In this document: positions 1 through 11,415 of the stretch, in pieces
Layout of the letters: the number at the start of each line of letters is the position of its first letter
How positions within the stretch are numbered: position 1 is the stretch's first letter
From: Fallopia convolvulus
Lineage: Eukaryota > Streptophyta > Magnoliopsida > Caryophyllales > Polygonaceae
Direction: 5' to 3'
Assembly (NCBI GenBank): GCA_964016875.1
Contig: OZ024719.1
Coordinates: 67,713,224-67,777,223 of the forward strand
Length of the DNA stretch: 64,000 bases
Translations under genes and position numbers: made by a program
The notes under the pieces: model-generated
What the model was told of the DNA's origin: nothing
The model's input: only the letters and a program-made list of their open reading frames with translations
The model's database searches: none

Positions 1-68
1 TGAGTCGCCCGGAGGCGATCTCGGCTCTTTGTGAGTCGCCCGAAGGCAATCTCGACTTTTGTGAGTCA
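1..68. repeat. Minisatellite, 28-bp GC-rich unit (left block)
   Basis: Two to three copies of a unit of about 28 bp read GTGAGTCGCCCGAAGGCGAT followed by CTCGGCTTTT. The same unit forms a longer block at 1705-1990, so this is probably the left part of one array later split by the LTR-like block between them. No coding role is supported. Confidence 0.8.
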
Positions 69-1680
69 CTGATAGAGCATATAGGTATAGGTGTTAGAGC
101 ATGTTTTTATTCCCGTTTTATGCATTTCTAGCTAGAGTTTTGCTTTAAGTCGTAGTTTAGGTTTTATTTCGGTTTAGTTCGGAATCTACGCGTTTCTATG
201 CTATATTGCAGGTTGGAAGATGAAGCATGGTTGGTGTGAAGCTAAGGGACGGAGCCTAGCGGATTATGGTGGAGTTTGATGAAGCATAGAGTGATACAAG
301 TGAAGATTGAAAGAGCTAAGGCCCAAGAGTTTGTGTGAGAAGAACGCTTAAATCCGGGTCAAGCATTGGAGTCTTATTTTGACACCTCTATCTTGCAATG
401 TTTGGTTTGGGAGCTACAGTGGTCGGATGAAGCTGAATTTGGGACTGCTGGAAAGCTAACTCGAAGAGTTACAATTCATATTTTTACTCCGAGTCCAAAT
501 TCCAACTAAAAGGGGGTCAAAACATCCTCTGAAGTGTCATTTGAATGCTGAATCGAGGCTGGGCGCGGGCAAGAAGGCCATAGCGCGACCACGCTCCTCA
601 GTGCCAAACCGCGCCGCGGAGATGAAGTTTCTGCAGACAAAGCGCGGGTAAGAGGGGCCATTCCGCGACCGCGCTTTGAGGGGGACCAAATCGCGCTTTG
701 GCGCGTTTCAGCGACGCTGACTTGGGCTTTGCGAGATCTTGTGGGCCGACTTTAATTAATGTTTTTGGATATTTTTAGAGGTAATATAAATACTTTCCTT
801 AGTGTTATTTGGATATTATCTTATGCTATCTTTTGCTTGAGTTTTATGCTATTGAAGAATTTGGAGATTTGTGGGAGACAAAACCCTAGATTTGCAATTG
901 AAGAGAAATTTGACTCTTGTAAGTTTTATTTTTCTTTAATGTCGATTTCTAGCTAAATTTCCCATGTCCAACTAGTTAGTTGAAGTTGTATGTATGATTG
1001 TTTGTGAGATTTGAATTATTTGTATTTGCCTTGAGTAGATTGAATTTCTCCGTGCTTAATTGATTAAATTCACTTAGGATTATAATAGCTTGATCACCTA
1101 TTCTATTTCTAGGTTGAATTATAACTAGAATAATTAAATAGACGGTGAAATTTGATTATTCATGGATGCATCCTTTGATTAAACTTATAGACGGTGGAAT
1201 AATGTTAATCAAAGGCGGAGAATTTAATCACAAGACTTCATGAATAGACGGTGGAATTCATGATTATTGTTTCTATTGAATGCTTTGAACGTAATTGCAT
1301 GATCAACTTGACATAGAAAGTTTTCTAGGTTAATTGATGAAAAGGTTGTTAAAGACGGTGTATAATAACAACCATTTTAAGCTTGAATTCATAAATTCAC
1401 AATAGATTAGTCAAGGGAAATCGAAATAAGAATAATCAAGGATCAAAACTCATGTATGCAATGGATACAAAACTAGTTGGACGCTTTTCTCCATATTTGA
1501 CTCTTTAATCGTTTTTAATTGTTTTGTTTTTATTATTTAGATTTTAGTTTACAATTATAAAATCCACCTTTTTAAATTAGTAATATTACTTAAATACAAG
1601 TATTCCGAGTCTTTGTGGGTTCGACCCTTACTTCCACTTTACTAAGGTTAGGAAGTTAGGAATAATTCTTTGACAATGCT
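69..1680. mobile_element. LTR-like block, probably Ty3/gypsy (Athila-like) solo LTR or remnant
   Basis: This block separates two parts of one minisatellite. It has a GC-rich segment with imperfect direct repeats (557-600 and 642-690), then a TATA-like TATAAATAC near 787 and an AT-rich tract with several copies of an AGACGGTGGAAT-type motif. It ends with GTGGGTTCGACCCTTACTTC near 1615, which resembles the 3' end of Athila-type LTRs. No protein domain was found. Exact ends and a target duplication could not be fixed, so the class is inferred from sequence style only. Confidence 0.4.
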
Positions 1681-1704
1681 TTTATAGCGACGTAAAAGTG
1701 CTCT

Positions 1705-1990
1705 TCAGTTGCCCAGAGGCGATCTTGGCTTTTTCTGAGTCGCCCAAAGGCGATCTCGGCTTTGTGTGAGTCGCTCGCAGGCGATCTAAGCTTTTTGTGA
1801 GTCGCCCGAAGGCAATCTCGGCTTTGTGTGAGTCTCCCGGAGGCGATCTCAGCTTTTGTGAGTCGCCCGAAGGCGATCTCGGCTTTGTGTGAGTCTCCCG
1901 GAGGCGATCTCGGCTTTTGTGAGTCGCCCAGAGGCGATCTTGGTTTTGTCGGATACGCCGAGAGGCCATTCTGGTTTCATCAGAGATGCC
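1705..1990. repeat. Minisatellite, about ten copies of a 28-bp unit
   Basis: About ten tandem units of GTGAGTCGCCCGAAGGCGAT plus CTCGGCTT(TT) occur, with variants such as CCCGGAGG, CCCAGAGG and an end unit AGATGCCGGGAGGCAATCTC. Most units are 27-29 bp. The array is open in several frames on both strands, which gives spurious Ser/Arg/Pro-rich ORFs. Confidence 0.88.
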
Positions 1991-2300
1991 GGGAGGCAAT
2001 CTCTGGCTGTTAATTTGTTGATGTTTTGTGAAGGAGTCACTTGGTAGTGATACAGAATTGATGGTGCTTTGCCTAGTGGCAAAACGAAGTGGATTGGATT
2101 CATTTTGAACGAAAGAGTTTTGCGGAAGCGAATTTTTCGATTTGGGGGTAGTTAATGGAAACTGATCATATATATCAGAAGCCATGGAAAAAAAATGGAG
2201 GATCAAAAGCCGATAGGCAAATTGCTTCGATACCATATAGAAAGTTTTTTATTTGTAGAACATAAGACAACTTTATTAATGTCATGAAGACTCTTATTTA
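1990..2300 (-). mobile_element. Ty1/copia-like 5' remnant: LTR edge, primer site, start of gag
   Basis: On the minus strand, TGGTATCGAAGC (2224-2235) matches a copia primer-binding site for initiator Met-tRNA with one or two changes. An ATG at about 2180 then begins a short reading frame (MASDIYDQFPLTT...) of the style seen at copia gag N-termini, but it runs into the minisatellite rather than a gag domain. Sequence above 2236 contains TATAAATA on the minus strand and fits the R/U5 side of an LTR. The element is broken; the gag assignment is by position and resemblance only. Confidence 0.5.
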
Positions 2301-2388
2301 TAGAAGGAGCACACAATCAATTAAGGCGATTGTGGCCTACAATTGTGCCAATCAATCAAGCTAATTGAAAGATAATTGATAGACTAAT

Positions 2389-2722
2389 TAGTGCTTGTTT
2401 GGTTGAATGTGGGAAGTATAATTCCCAAGAATTTAATTCATGTGAAGTAATTTACATGAAGTTGCAAATCATAGGAATTTAAAAAACATGTTTGGTTAAA
2501 AATCTATTTCCTAGGAAATTATGTGGGAAGAAAATCTTACCCACTCCCCCCCCCCCCCCCTCAGTAATTATATTACTTTGAAATGTAGGAATTGAGAAAT
2601 CCATGAAAGTTAAAAATCATGGGTTTTTAAATAGTTAATATTCAACCAAACACATGTATTTTATTAACTTCCTCGGATTTTCCAACTTCATGTGAATTTG
2701 TTTAACAACCAAACAAGCACTA
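2389..2722. mobile_element. MITE with 17-bp perfect terminal inverted repeats
   Basis: The left end TAGTGCTTGTTTGGTTG (2389-2405) is the exact reverse complement of the right end CAACCAAACAAGCACTA (2706-2722). The 334-bp element is flanked by TAAT on both sides (2385-2388 and 2723-2726). It has no coding capacity. A run of 14-15 C residues sits near 2547. The ends resemble PIF/Harbinger-type MITEs (GTTTGGTTG), although the flank is not the usual TWA triplet. Confidence 0.8.
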
Positions 2723-2744
2723 TAATTAATACATGTTTTTTCTC

Positions 2745-2750
<6 letters not shown>

Positions 2751-2779
<29 letters not shown>
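2751..2779. repeat. (TA)n microsatellite
   Basis: About 14 uninterrupted TA units are followed by TATGTATGTATG. Confidence 0.95.
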
Positions 2780-2788
<9 letters not shown>

Positions 2789-2789
2789 C

Positions 2790-4560
2790 AAATAAACGAT
2801 GAATTCCAAGAAAACAACGATGATTTAGCCTTCGCTTCCTAATTTCAAATAGAAAAAGATTGTTAACTTTAAAGGGATGAACTGATGAAAGTGGCAATGT
2901 TTAAGTTTATTCCTCCTGATTTCGCCCACCAATTGTAAGCTATTGACATGTTAATTGATTGAACAATATAGTAGATATCGAAAAAATAGACAAAGTTATA
3001 CAATAATGGAAATAAACTTCATTAAGATTCTATTCATGTTTTGAGAGACAATTGAGAGGTACACCAGATTCAATCTTCTCAAACGAAATGCAAAATAACT
3101 CTAAGGTATTGAATTAATAATTGAAAAACTATAAAAAAACACAATTGATTTTTTATGTAGATTGTTTTTTAGTAGTGAGTTCGCCCCTATCGTTGTTGTT
3201 CTCCTCTCCTTTTATAGACTTCCTAGTGGTCATTTATAAGTGTTAATCTTGAGAATCTCCCCATGTCATTAGTGCTTTCCAATGACTACTTTGGGTATTT
3301 ACTGCTTCCGTGATTTTCACTAAGCCATTAATGTGTTCCAACGTCTATTTACTGTTTCGTGATTTTTGCCATGTCGTCACCGCCTTTGGACATTAATTGC
3401 CACCGTGATTTTCTCCATGGAGTTACTCCTTCTTCAACGACTAGTGGTGTCTTCAATTCCGTTCGCTTTCTTTCTTCTCATATTGGCTCCCACATCAGAA
3501 TTAGCCTAAGATTTTTAGGGTCCAACATTGGTCGTTGGATGCACTCCTCCTACAGTCCTTATTAAAGGTGTATCGTAATGTGCCAAAAATGAATTCAAAT
3601 TAGGAATGCAATTTTGATGCTTTACGATGCCGCGTAAAAGTGCCCTTTAGAAATGCACTTTTGATGGTACAACTCTTTTGATGTTTTGCAATGCACTTTT
3701 GATGTTTTACAATGCACTTTTGCTTGCCGTATATTTGCACAGAACATTTGTTCCACACAAGAGTGACAAGATTCAAACTCTATGTGTAGATACGACTCCT
3801 TCGATGGTATAACTCTTACTCGAGCCCGATGAAACATGAATAGTTGTGTGGGGCATGTCCCATTGCCGCGATGCTAGATTCGTTGGCCACATCCTGTTGG
3901 CTTGCAGTGCCATCATGGGATATGAGGTCTTATCTCTCAATTGTTGTGATGGGTGATGCTCCTTGGCACGCAATGCCCCCGGGTACACGGGGCCTCATCC
4001 ACGTCGCCCGGATGTGTGATGCCCCTGGACTTGTGGTGCCATTGTGGCACGCAATATTAATGCTTCAATTTGCGTTGTGCATAACGCAAAATGCCTCTAC
4101 GACGACTTGGACCGCGAGGTGTCCTTTGCTTGGTTCAATCGAGACATGAGACCATGTAACTTTGGGACGCACAAAGTAGGGTTGAGCATGAGTCGGTTCA
4201 AACTAAAATTTTAACCAAAACCGATATTATTTGGTTCGATTTTAGGTATAGTTATTTCCCAAATTACATGTTAGATTCGGTTCGGTTTTGATTCGATTCG
4301 AATTTTCCAATGATAACCTTTTATCCATCTCAAAGTGACAAAACCGAAATAAACCAATTTGGTTTGGTTTTCGGTTCAACTTAAATCAAATTTCGGTTTT
4401 CAATTCGTTTTGGTTTTAAACCTATGCTCAGTCCTAGAACAAAGTACTTTGGATTTAGTGATTGATTATTGACAAAAAAAATTAAAATACATAGGGTTTA
4501 CATAAGCCTTGTGGCCCAAAAAAACTAGATATACAAGATATAATATTGACGTACTTTAAT
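2790..4560. other. Intergenic stretch without recognisable genes
   Basis: Mixed AT-rich DNA with no convincing ORF. A short local duplication of GATGTTTT(G/A)CAATGCACTTTT occurs at 3677-3722. At 3844-4150 there is a GC-richer stretch with an open frame of 101 codons (+) but no family resemblance; it is not called a gene. From 4180 to 4430 the DNA is rich in GGTTTCGGTTC-like words, which looks like decayed repeat DNA. Confidence 0.6.
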
Positions 4561-5100
4561 TATATCCTAATACTCTCACTCAAGGTTGGAGGATGACGAT
4601 CAACAATGCCCAACTTGCGAAAAAGATGCCCAAATATTTGCTTGCCCAAAAACCGTAGTAAACAGATCAATAGGTTGCTCTGATGTACGAATGTGACTAC
4701 TAACAACTTGTCCTTCGTGAATCAGATCACACAAAAAATGATAATCAATCTCAACGTGATTTGTGCATTCATGAAAAACTTGATTAGCAGAAATATGCAG
4801 AGTAGCTTGACTATCACACATCAAACGCATAGGTACCGAATGACAAACTCCAAGTGAGAATAACAAAGATTTGAGCCATACCAGCTCACAACAACCGGCG
4901 GCCATCGAGTTATATTCAGCGTTAGCAGTAGTTCGAGAAACATTATCTTGCTTTTTGGTTTTTCAAGAAATAGGAGAGACATCAAGAGAAATAAAATAAC
5001 CTATGAACAATGAGTAAGGGGATATGGCGCCCAATTAAAGTCACAGTAAGCGGTCCACTGCAAGTCACTTTGATGAAACGGTAAGTATCCTCGAGACCAA
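4560..5100 (-). pseudogene. Ty1/copia RNase H remnant
   Basis: The minus-strand translation shows the end of a copia polyprotein RNase H domain: a TAYCDFNWA-like start near 5050, then MAAGCCELVWLKSLL, CDSQATLHISANQVFHE and the HVEIDYHFLCDLI segment before a stop at 4600. The order and spacing fit the copia family. The first part is frameshifted and holds stops. The fragment ends abruptly at 5100, where a hAT-like terminus begins, so the hAT element probably landed in this copia copy. Confidence 0.8.
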
Positions 5101-8100
5101 CAGGCCCGACTCAAATGGGGGGCGGTGGAGGGCGGTCGCCTAGGGCCCCCAAATTATAGAGGCCCCATGTAGAAAATTAGTAGTAGTATAATTAGGCCCA
5201 TTCAGATTAAAAAAAGGCCATAAAAATCTAAAAGGGCCCATTATCAATCTGATAAGGGAAATAAAGAAAAAAAGTGAAAAAAAATCAAATCAGATGATAC
5301 ACTTTCCTCCTCAACAAGTCAGCGTCTCTTCGTTTCGCTCCATCAATGCCAATTTGCCCCGATTCTCTCAATCACACCATTAATCTACAATGGTGAGTTT
5401 CAAAAAACTTTCTCATATATACATGTAATTGCAATTTCAATTCTACCCATTCTTCTTCACTTCTTCTTCAACGTCTATATACTGATTTCACAATTTTCAC
5501 AAAGCACAAGTTGCAGGAAGGAAGCCCACTGCGCACCGGCAGTCCGGCACCAGGCCACCACTTCCCCGCCGCCTACCGGCGAAAACTTCGGCGGCTCCGC
5601 AGACCGACGAGGCGACGACTCACCGGCGGCGACTCTCGGCCGTTTCAATTGGATCGCCCACCGGTGACCGGCCCACGCCAATTCACCCCGGCAACTTCCT
5701 CGACGACGACCACTACCAACCGCCGGCGAAATTGGAACTTGGAACTGATTTGGTGAGTCCACTGGCACTAATTCGTCCCTCTCCAAACTCCAATTTTAGT
5801 AAAAAAACAATTTAATAGCTAGTAGCAGCAAATCAACAATTAGCATTTTTCTATCAAAAAAAATAAAAAAACAATTAGCATTTACAAACTCGGTGGATTA
5901 CAGGATTAGTTAGGTGCAAATTGCAATTTGCAAATTGGGTTTTGTATAGTAGTCAGTAGGTATAAAATTCCTAATGGAAAATTTGTATACATTAGACAGA
6001 TTTATAATTTAACTTTTAATTTATAAATTAATTGAATTTTATTTTGTTGTTACAGGAATGTTTTGTCTTCTATTCAATTGGAACTGATCTTGATCTACAA
6101 ATCGAATCCTACTCACAGGTGCTATTGTTCCTTTTATATTTTATCTTATATACTATTTTGCATCATGTTGCCTAGAAAATATGCATCTGGGTGTCAAAAA
6201 GAAAAAAAAAGAAAACGAATAGAACAATTAATAGAATCTCAAAGAGGAGCTATTCACAAATTTGTTATCAAACAAGGAGGTTCTAGTGTTGGTTTAGGAG
6301 AACAAGGTACTCAATCTATTGAAAACTCAAATCCTGAGCATATTACTCCTACAACTGAACCTGAAATTATTGACTCAAGATCAAATGAAAATGATGTCAA
6401 TGAGGATGTTAACCATATGAGTGAGCATGATCATGATTCTAATGTGTCTAACAATGATGATTTGGGTGTTAATCAACAATTTATTCCTCCTTTTGATATC
6501 TATGACCCTATGAATTGGGAAAATCTTGACAACAAAGGAAGAGATATTTTAGTTGAAAAAGGACCTATAAGAGAATTGAATCTTGTTTTCCCATTAGATG
6601 AGTCTTCTAGACATTTTTCATATGCTCATTATTCTAGAAAGCTAAGTAATGGAGAGACATGTGATAGAAAATGGTTAATCTACTCTAAAAATCAGGATAA
6701 AGTATATTGCTTTTGTTGTAAGCTATTCAAATCCAAAGGTAATAAAAGTTTATTGGCAAATGAAGGGTTGAAAGATTGGAAACATCTCAGCGAAAGACTT
6801 AGAAAACATGAGAGTACTATTGAACATATAACAAACATGAAAACTTGGTATGATTTAAAATTAAGATTAGACAAAAATCAGACCATTGATGAAGACTTAC
6901 AAAAAGAGATTACTAAAGAGAAAGAGCGTTGGAATCAAGTTTTAAGAAGGATAATTTCTGTTGTTAAATGTCTTGCTAAAAACAACTTGGCTTTTCGAGG
7001 ATCTAAGGAGAAACTTTATGAAGATAACAATGGTAATTTTCTTGGTCTGATTGAAATGATTGCTGAGTTTGATGTTGTAATGCAGGATCATGTTAGACGC
7101 ATAAAAAATGAAGAGATTCATAATCATTATTTAGGTCACAACATTCAAAATGAACTTATTTCTCTGTTGGCCCATAATATTAAAAGATCTATAATATTGA
7201 AGATTAAAGAGGCCAAATATTTCTCTATTATTCTTGATTGCACCCCTGATATAAGTCACAAAGAACAAATGACTCTAATAGTTCGATGTGTGAATATGTC
7301 AAGTTCAAAAATCTGCATAGAGGAGTATTTTCTAGAGTTTCTAATTGTTGATGATACATCTGGATTAGGACTCTTTACTTATTTGCTTGATGTATGTAAG
7401 TCTCTTGATCTTGATATTGATGATGTGAGGGGTCAAGGTTATGATAATGGTTCTAATATGAAAGGGAAACATCAAGGGGTCCAAAAGAGGTTACTTGAAA
7501 TAAATCCAAGAGCATTATATATGCCATGTGCATGTCATAGTCTTAATCTTACTCTAAGTGATATGGCTCATTCTTGTGTGAAAGCTGTTTCTTTTTTCGG
7601 TGTTGTACAACGCATATATGTGTTATTTTCTAGTTCTACCAAAAGATGGAAGGTTTTACTTGATAATGTAGAGGGACTTACTTTAAAATCTGTATGCAAT
7701 ACTCGTTGGGAGAGTCGAATTAAAAGTGTCAAGGCTATTAGATTTCAAGCACCCCAAATAATGATTGCTTTATCTGAATTGTGTAAAATTTGTGATGATG
7801 CTAAGTCAAAGAGTGAAGCAGAAAGTTTAATGATTGCTCTTGAGAATTTTGAGTTCTTACTTGGTATGGTTATATGGTATGAAATTTTATTTGTCATTAA
7901 TATGATTAGTAAGAAGTTGCAAACTAAATCTATGTGCATTGACACTACTATAAAGCAAGTTGAAGGTGCAATAGCTTTTTTTGAGAAATATAGGAATGAA
8001 GGATTTGTTTCTAGTATGGATGTTGCTAAAAGTCTTGCATTAGAGATGAATATAGAGCCTGTTTTCCCAACTAAAAGACGAATTTTCAGGAAAAAACAAT

Positions 8101-8146
8101 TTGATGAAGCTATCCAGGAAGAAGAAACATTATCAGCTGAAAAGGC
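5101..8146 (+). mobile_element. hAT-type DNA transposon, 3' end lost
   Basis: The left end starts with CAGGCCCGACTCAAATGGGG and a G/C-rich GGCGGTCGCCTAGGGCCCCC tract, typical of hAT elements with ZMYM1-like transposases. A 5' untranslated region with a GC-rich exon-like part (5500-5760), an AT-rich probable intron ending at TTACAG near 6056, and the transposase frame follow. Sequence switches at 8146/8147 to an unrelated GC-rich block, so the C-terminal coding part and right terminus are missing and no 8-bp target duplication can be confirmed. Confidence 0.72.
6165..8146 (+). pseudogene. hAT transposase, ZMYM1-like (TTF zinc finger, DUF4371), C-terminally truncated
   Basis: An open frame of about 660 codons from the ATG at 6165 (MLPRKYASGCQKEKKRKR). 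A basic N-terminus is followed by an acidic linker. Next comes a TTF-type zinc-finger region with RKWLIYSKNQDKVYCFCCKL, and then a DUF4371/RNase H-like transposase core that includes YFSIILDCTPDISHKEQMT, GQGYDNGSNMKGKHQGVQKR and MPCACHSLNLTLSD. This is the layout of plant proteins called zinc finger MYM-type protein 1-like. The hATC dimerisation domain, expected after about residue 660, is absent: at 8147 the frame runs 40 codons into an LTR-like block and stops at 8273. Unusually, no stop or frameshift interrupts the remaining frame, so truncation is either recent or the frame is preserved by chance. It is probably inactive because dimerisation is needed in this family. Confidence 0.85.
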
Positions 8147-8684
8147 TGTCGGGGGGTCGAGACGCGACCGCGCCACCCCGGGGCGCGCCCGCAGCATCCT
8201 CCGCTTCTTGGTCCGCGTTAGTACGAGGCAGATTTCGTGTCTTGCAACTCAAGCTTGGGGCTATTTTTGGTAGGATGAATTTTCTATCATTAATGGGTAA
8301 AAGATATTAGATATTAGGAAAGAAATATATCCTTGTAATATCTTGTAATATCTTATTTCTATCTTTAGGCATTGTGTTCTCTATTTAAATCCAACTAGAA
8401 TATTGTAATTGGTGCGCTTGATATCCTGAAAGCAGATAGAGGGAAAATCCAAAGTGACGAGGTTAGGTTAGATTGATCAAATTAGTGTAGATCAGGGAGA
8501 TCATATCTTGTAATCCTTAGATCTAGTAGAAATTAAGTCTCTGGCTTGGTACGTAGTGGCCCAAACAGTCATTCTCATGAACTTGGTTAACAAATCTCTT
8601 GTTCTTCTTTCTTGTCTCATTCTTATTTTTCTTGTGAGTCTGTGTTTGTTCTACCATTGCGGTAGGGTGTCGAATTTCCCAACA
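8147..8684 (+). mobile_element. LTR-like sequence (solo LTR or LTR remnant)
   Basis: The block begins TGTCGGGGGGTCGAGACGCG at the break in the hAT frame and ends GAATTTCCCAACA at 8684. It has a CTATTTAAATCC TATA-like box near 8383 and a pyrimidine-rich T/C tract before the end, as in copia LTRs. No target duplication is visible (flanks AAGGC and AATTT) and no primer site follows, so it could be an LTR joined by deletion rather than a clean solo LTR. Confidence 0.5.
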
Positions 8685-10620
8685 AATTTATGGTCTTTCG
8701 ACTCTAAGATGCACTTGTGATATCCTTACTCCTTAGTCCAGTCACTCTCTTTTATGAAAGGATAACACAAGCTTAGTATTATGTGTAAGCTATGATTTAA
8801 TTATTCAACAAAGATATGATTTACATATAGAGAGAAATAAGATTACAAAAGGTTCTTGGAGAGCAAGGAATGTATAATAAAATAACACAAGATAAGGAGA
8901 GTTGATATCATCTTATTTTCGAATAAATCTATCTAACAATAACATAAATATTTTAAATCTTAATGCCCCGAAAAGCTCATGGAGGTAGATCGACATAAAG
9001 CTTGGAAGACAATCAAACTGACGTGTATTGAGGGCTTTGGTAAAAAATATCTACTATTTAGTCTATTTGTGACTTAACACCAATATCACGAATATCAAGT
9101 TCGTTATCATCAATTTTCTATCGAACATAATGACAATTAACATGAATGTGCATGGATTTATTTTTAAGAACGAGATTATAAGTCATGAAAGTGGCATTTG
9201 TAGGTGTCATGCGCTCTTGATTTGGGAAACTTTGCAAACCTTCACGACTTCTTCAACACACTAGGAGAAACGATTAATGAACGTAATGGTAGCTTGATAT
9301 AGGTCTAAATTTCATGGAAGCTTTCCTAAACCGATAGTTCACCCATTATTTAGCCCAAGGGAATCCGTGAAATTCGATTTGAGATAAGACATACCCTCTC
9401 GTCCTTGTCGTGGTTGACGGTCTAGGACAAAACGTTAGAGTTTAGTATGTGAATCGTTGCTTCTTGTTGAGAGTTTTTTTTTCCATAGAGAACAATTCAT
9501 CAACCTTCGAAACAATAGCTCAATGAAGCCTTTAAATAGGCATTTGGATGTCTAAAATAGTTTCTAGCAGTTTTCTGAAGTGATTGACATGGACAACGGT
9601 AACTGGCGGGTACCAGCATAACAACTCATGTCCACTATCTCTCCTTGTGTGCTCACTACCTTTTTAAGTCACTAGGATCTCTACTCAGATTAGATAACTT
9701 CTAAGAGGTTAAATGCATGTTGTTTGATGGATTCAAAGGTGTTTACCAAGCGATTACCCTAGAATCATCACTCAGATTGTAGACCTAAGAGAGGTCGACG
9801 CATCTAAGTCCCAACCTTAAGTTCCCAACATGAAACAGACTTTGAACGTATTCTGCCTTTTGGAACTTAGGTCACTTACACGAATGTGCACTTTGCACAC
9901 ACTAGCCCGTGTTATAATAAAGTCGGCTCCCATTATGTTGACGTGAACACCGATCACACCAAAACTAATGTGAGTGACTTCTCAAGTGTGAATGACACTA
10001 AAATTACCAAAAACATTGAGACTATCAGCAAGAAGAAGAGGACATCCTTGAAGAGCTTGTAGTAAGTCACCAAGAATTTCTTGAATCCAACTTAACCAAG
10101 TATTAATAGTGAAGGAGATGGCCATATTTTCAACTTCAAATCTAGACCGAGAAACAACTTTTTGCTTCTTGGAAGTCCAATTGACAAGTGTACTACCAAA
10201 ATATATAGAAAAGCCAAAGTGGAAACGACAATCATCTACATTAGAAGCCCACCTAGCATTAGTGAACGCAGCCAAGTTGAACCCAATAATAATAGTGGAG
10301 GAGATGGCCATATATTCGACTTCAAAGCTAGACCGAGAAACAACTTTTTTCTTCTTGGATTCTTGGAAGTCCAATTGACAAGTGTACCACCAAAATATAC
10401 AGAAAGCCCACCCTACATTAGTGAATGCATCCAAGCTGAATCGACCAAGCTTTCGTAGGCAAAGACTATGATCAATAGTACCCTTCAAATAACAAAGAAT
10501 GTGCTTTACAACAAATTAGTGATCATTAGTAAGATGATGCATATATTGACAAACCCAATTTTTTTGGTCGAAATTGACAAACCCAATTAACAACATAAGA
10601 GGTCTTTAGCTCGGTAATGG
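8685..10620 (-). pseudogene. Decayed Ty1/copia 3' part with duplicated RNase H segment
   Basis: The minus strand at 10488-9982 reads copia RNase H pieces twice. One is DAFTNVGWA...KKKVVSRSSFEVEYMAI, the other NARWASNVDDCRFHFGFSIY then KKQKVVSRSRFEVENMAI, so the segment was duplicated. The domain's end continues on minus at about 9200-8960 (MHIHVNCHYVR, DIRDIGVKSQ, LYVDLPP) with stops. About 760 bp at 9215-9980 that separates the two parts does not translate and may be an insertion. DNA at 8685-8940 would then be the 3' LTR side. No function remains. Confidence 0.7.
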
Positions 10621-10682
10621 TAATATATATTTTTTTGATCAGGAACAAGCCGCTACCTGTTCAGAAAAACAGAACAAAGAAG

Positions 10683-11391
10683 CTAACAAGCAATGAGCCG
10701 GGGGAGCGCCCTGCCCCCGACGTCGTCTAACAACAAATTAGCAGTACCCACAGGCGGGTGCTGCAGTAGATGCAGGCCAAGAGGGAACGATGAGGAAAGA
10801 GTGGCAAGGGAGTCGGCGACCAAGTTTGCTTCCCTAAAGACGTGGTTGACCCGGACATTCCAATTTCGAGCGAGGAAGCCTGGGCATCTGGAGACTAGGC
10901 TGAAGAGAGGGTGTGATGGCCTAAGTGTTTTCCGAAGAAGCTCGACGACCAAAAGAGAATCCGATTCAATTAGCACATTCCTATAGCCTTTTTCCCAAGC
11001 TATTCTAAGAACATCGAGTATTCCCTAAAGTTCCGTCATTGGAACCGTACACGATCCTATGTGGTGGACAAATCCACATAACCATCTCCCATCCGAGTCC
11101 GGAGTCCCTGAGAACTCCTCCCGCCGCGGCTTGTCCCTCTGGGCCCACTAAGCCATCCGAGTTCATTTTGATCCAGCCCGGAGGGGGTCTCTCCCATGCT
11201 ATCAAACACTCAACTTTGTGGTTTTTGGTGATGTTGGTGCTTCTTTTCTCCCAAGCTAACTTGTACTCCTTGGCACGAGCGAGGATGAACTCCACCGGCT
11301 TGTAGATGCTACTGGCGCTTCCAAAGATAGTTTTGTTCCTCCATCTCCATATCCACCAAACTGTAGTGACGAATATAGCCGACAATTCCAC
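10683..11391 (-). pseudogene. LINE-encoded RNase H domain, frameshifted
   Basis: The minus strand carries an RNase H domain in two frames. 11391-11005 has PPPGWIKMNSDGLVGPEGQA and AAAGGVLRDSGLGWEM. 10976-10683 has MLIESDSLLVVELLRK, VNHVFREANLVADSLATLSS. This is the plant reverse-transcriptase-like RNase H found at the C-terminus of many plant LINEs. The frame shifts near 11010. Confidence 0.8.
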
Positions 11392-11415
11392 ATCGTCCTG
11401 GTTGCGGTGTTTGGA

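Noticed and set aside
1682..2236. 184-codon minus-strand ORF
   Set aside because: Most of it is the translated 28-bp minisatellite; only its start resembles a copia gag leader.
3844..4149. 101-codon Cys/Ala-rich plus-strand ORF
   Set aside because: No domain, no splice or promoter context, and it is surrounded by decayed repeat DNA.
5511..5756. 81-codon Arg-rich plus-strand ORF, with a minus-strand partner
   Set aside because: It lies in the GC-rich leader of the hAT element; no family resemblance and open in several frames because of composition.
8147..8684. A clean solo LTR inside the hAT transposase gene
   Set aside because: The flanks lack a target duplication and the hAT frame does not resume after 8684, so a simple insertion does not explain it.
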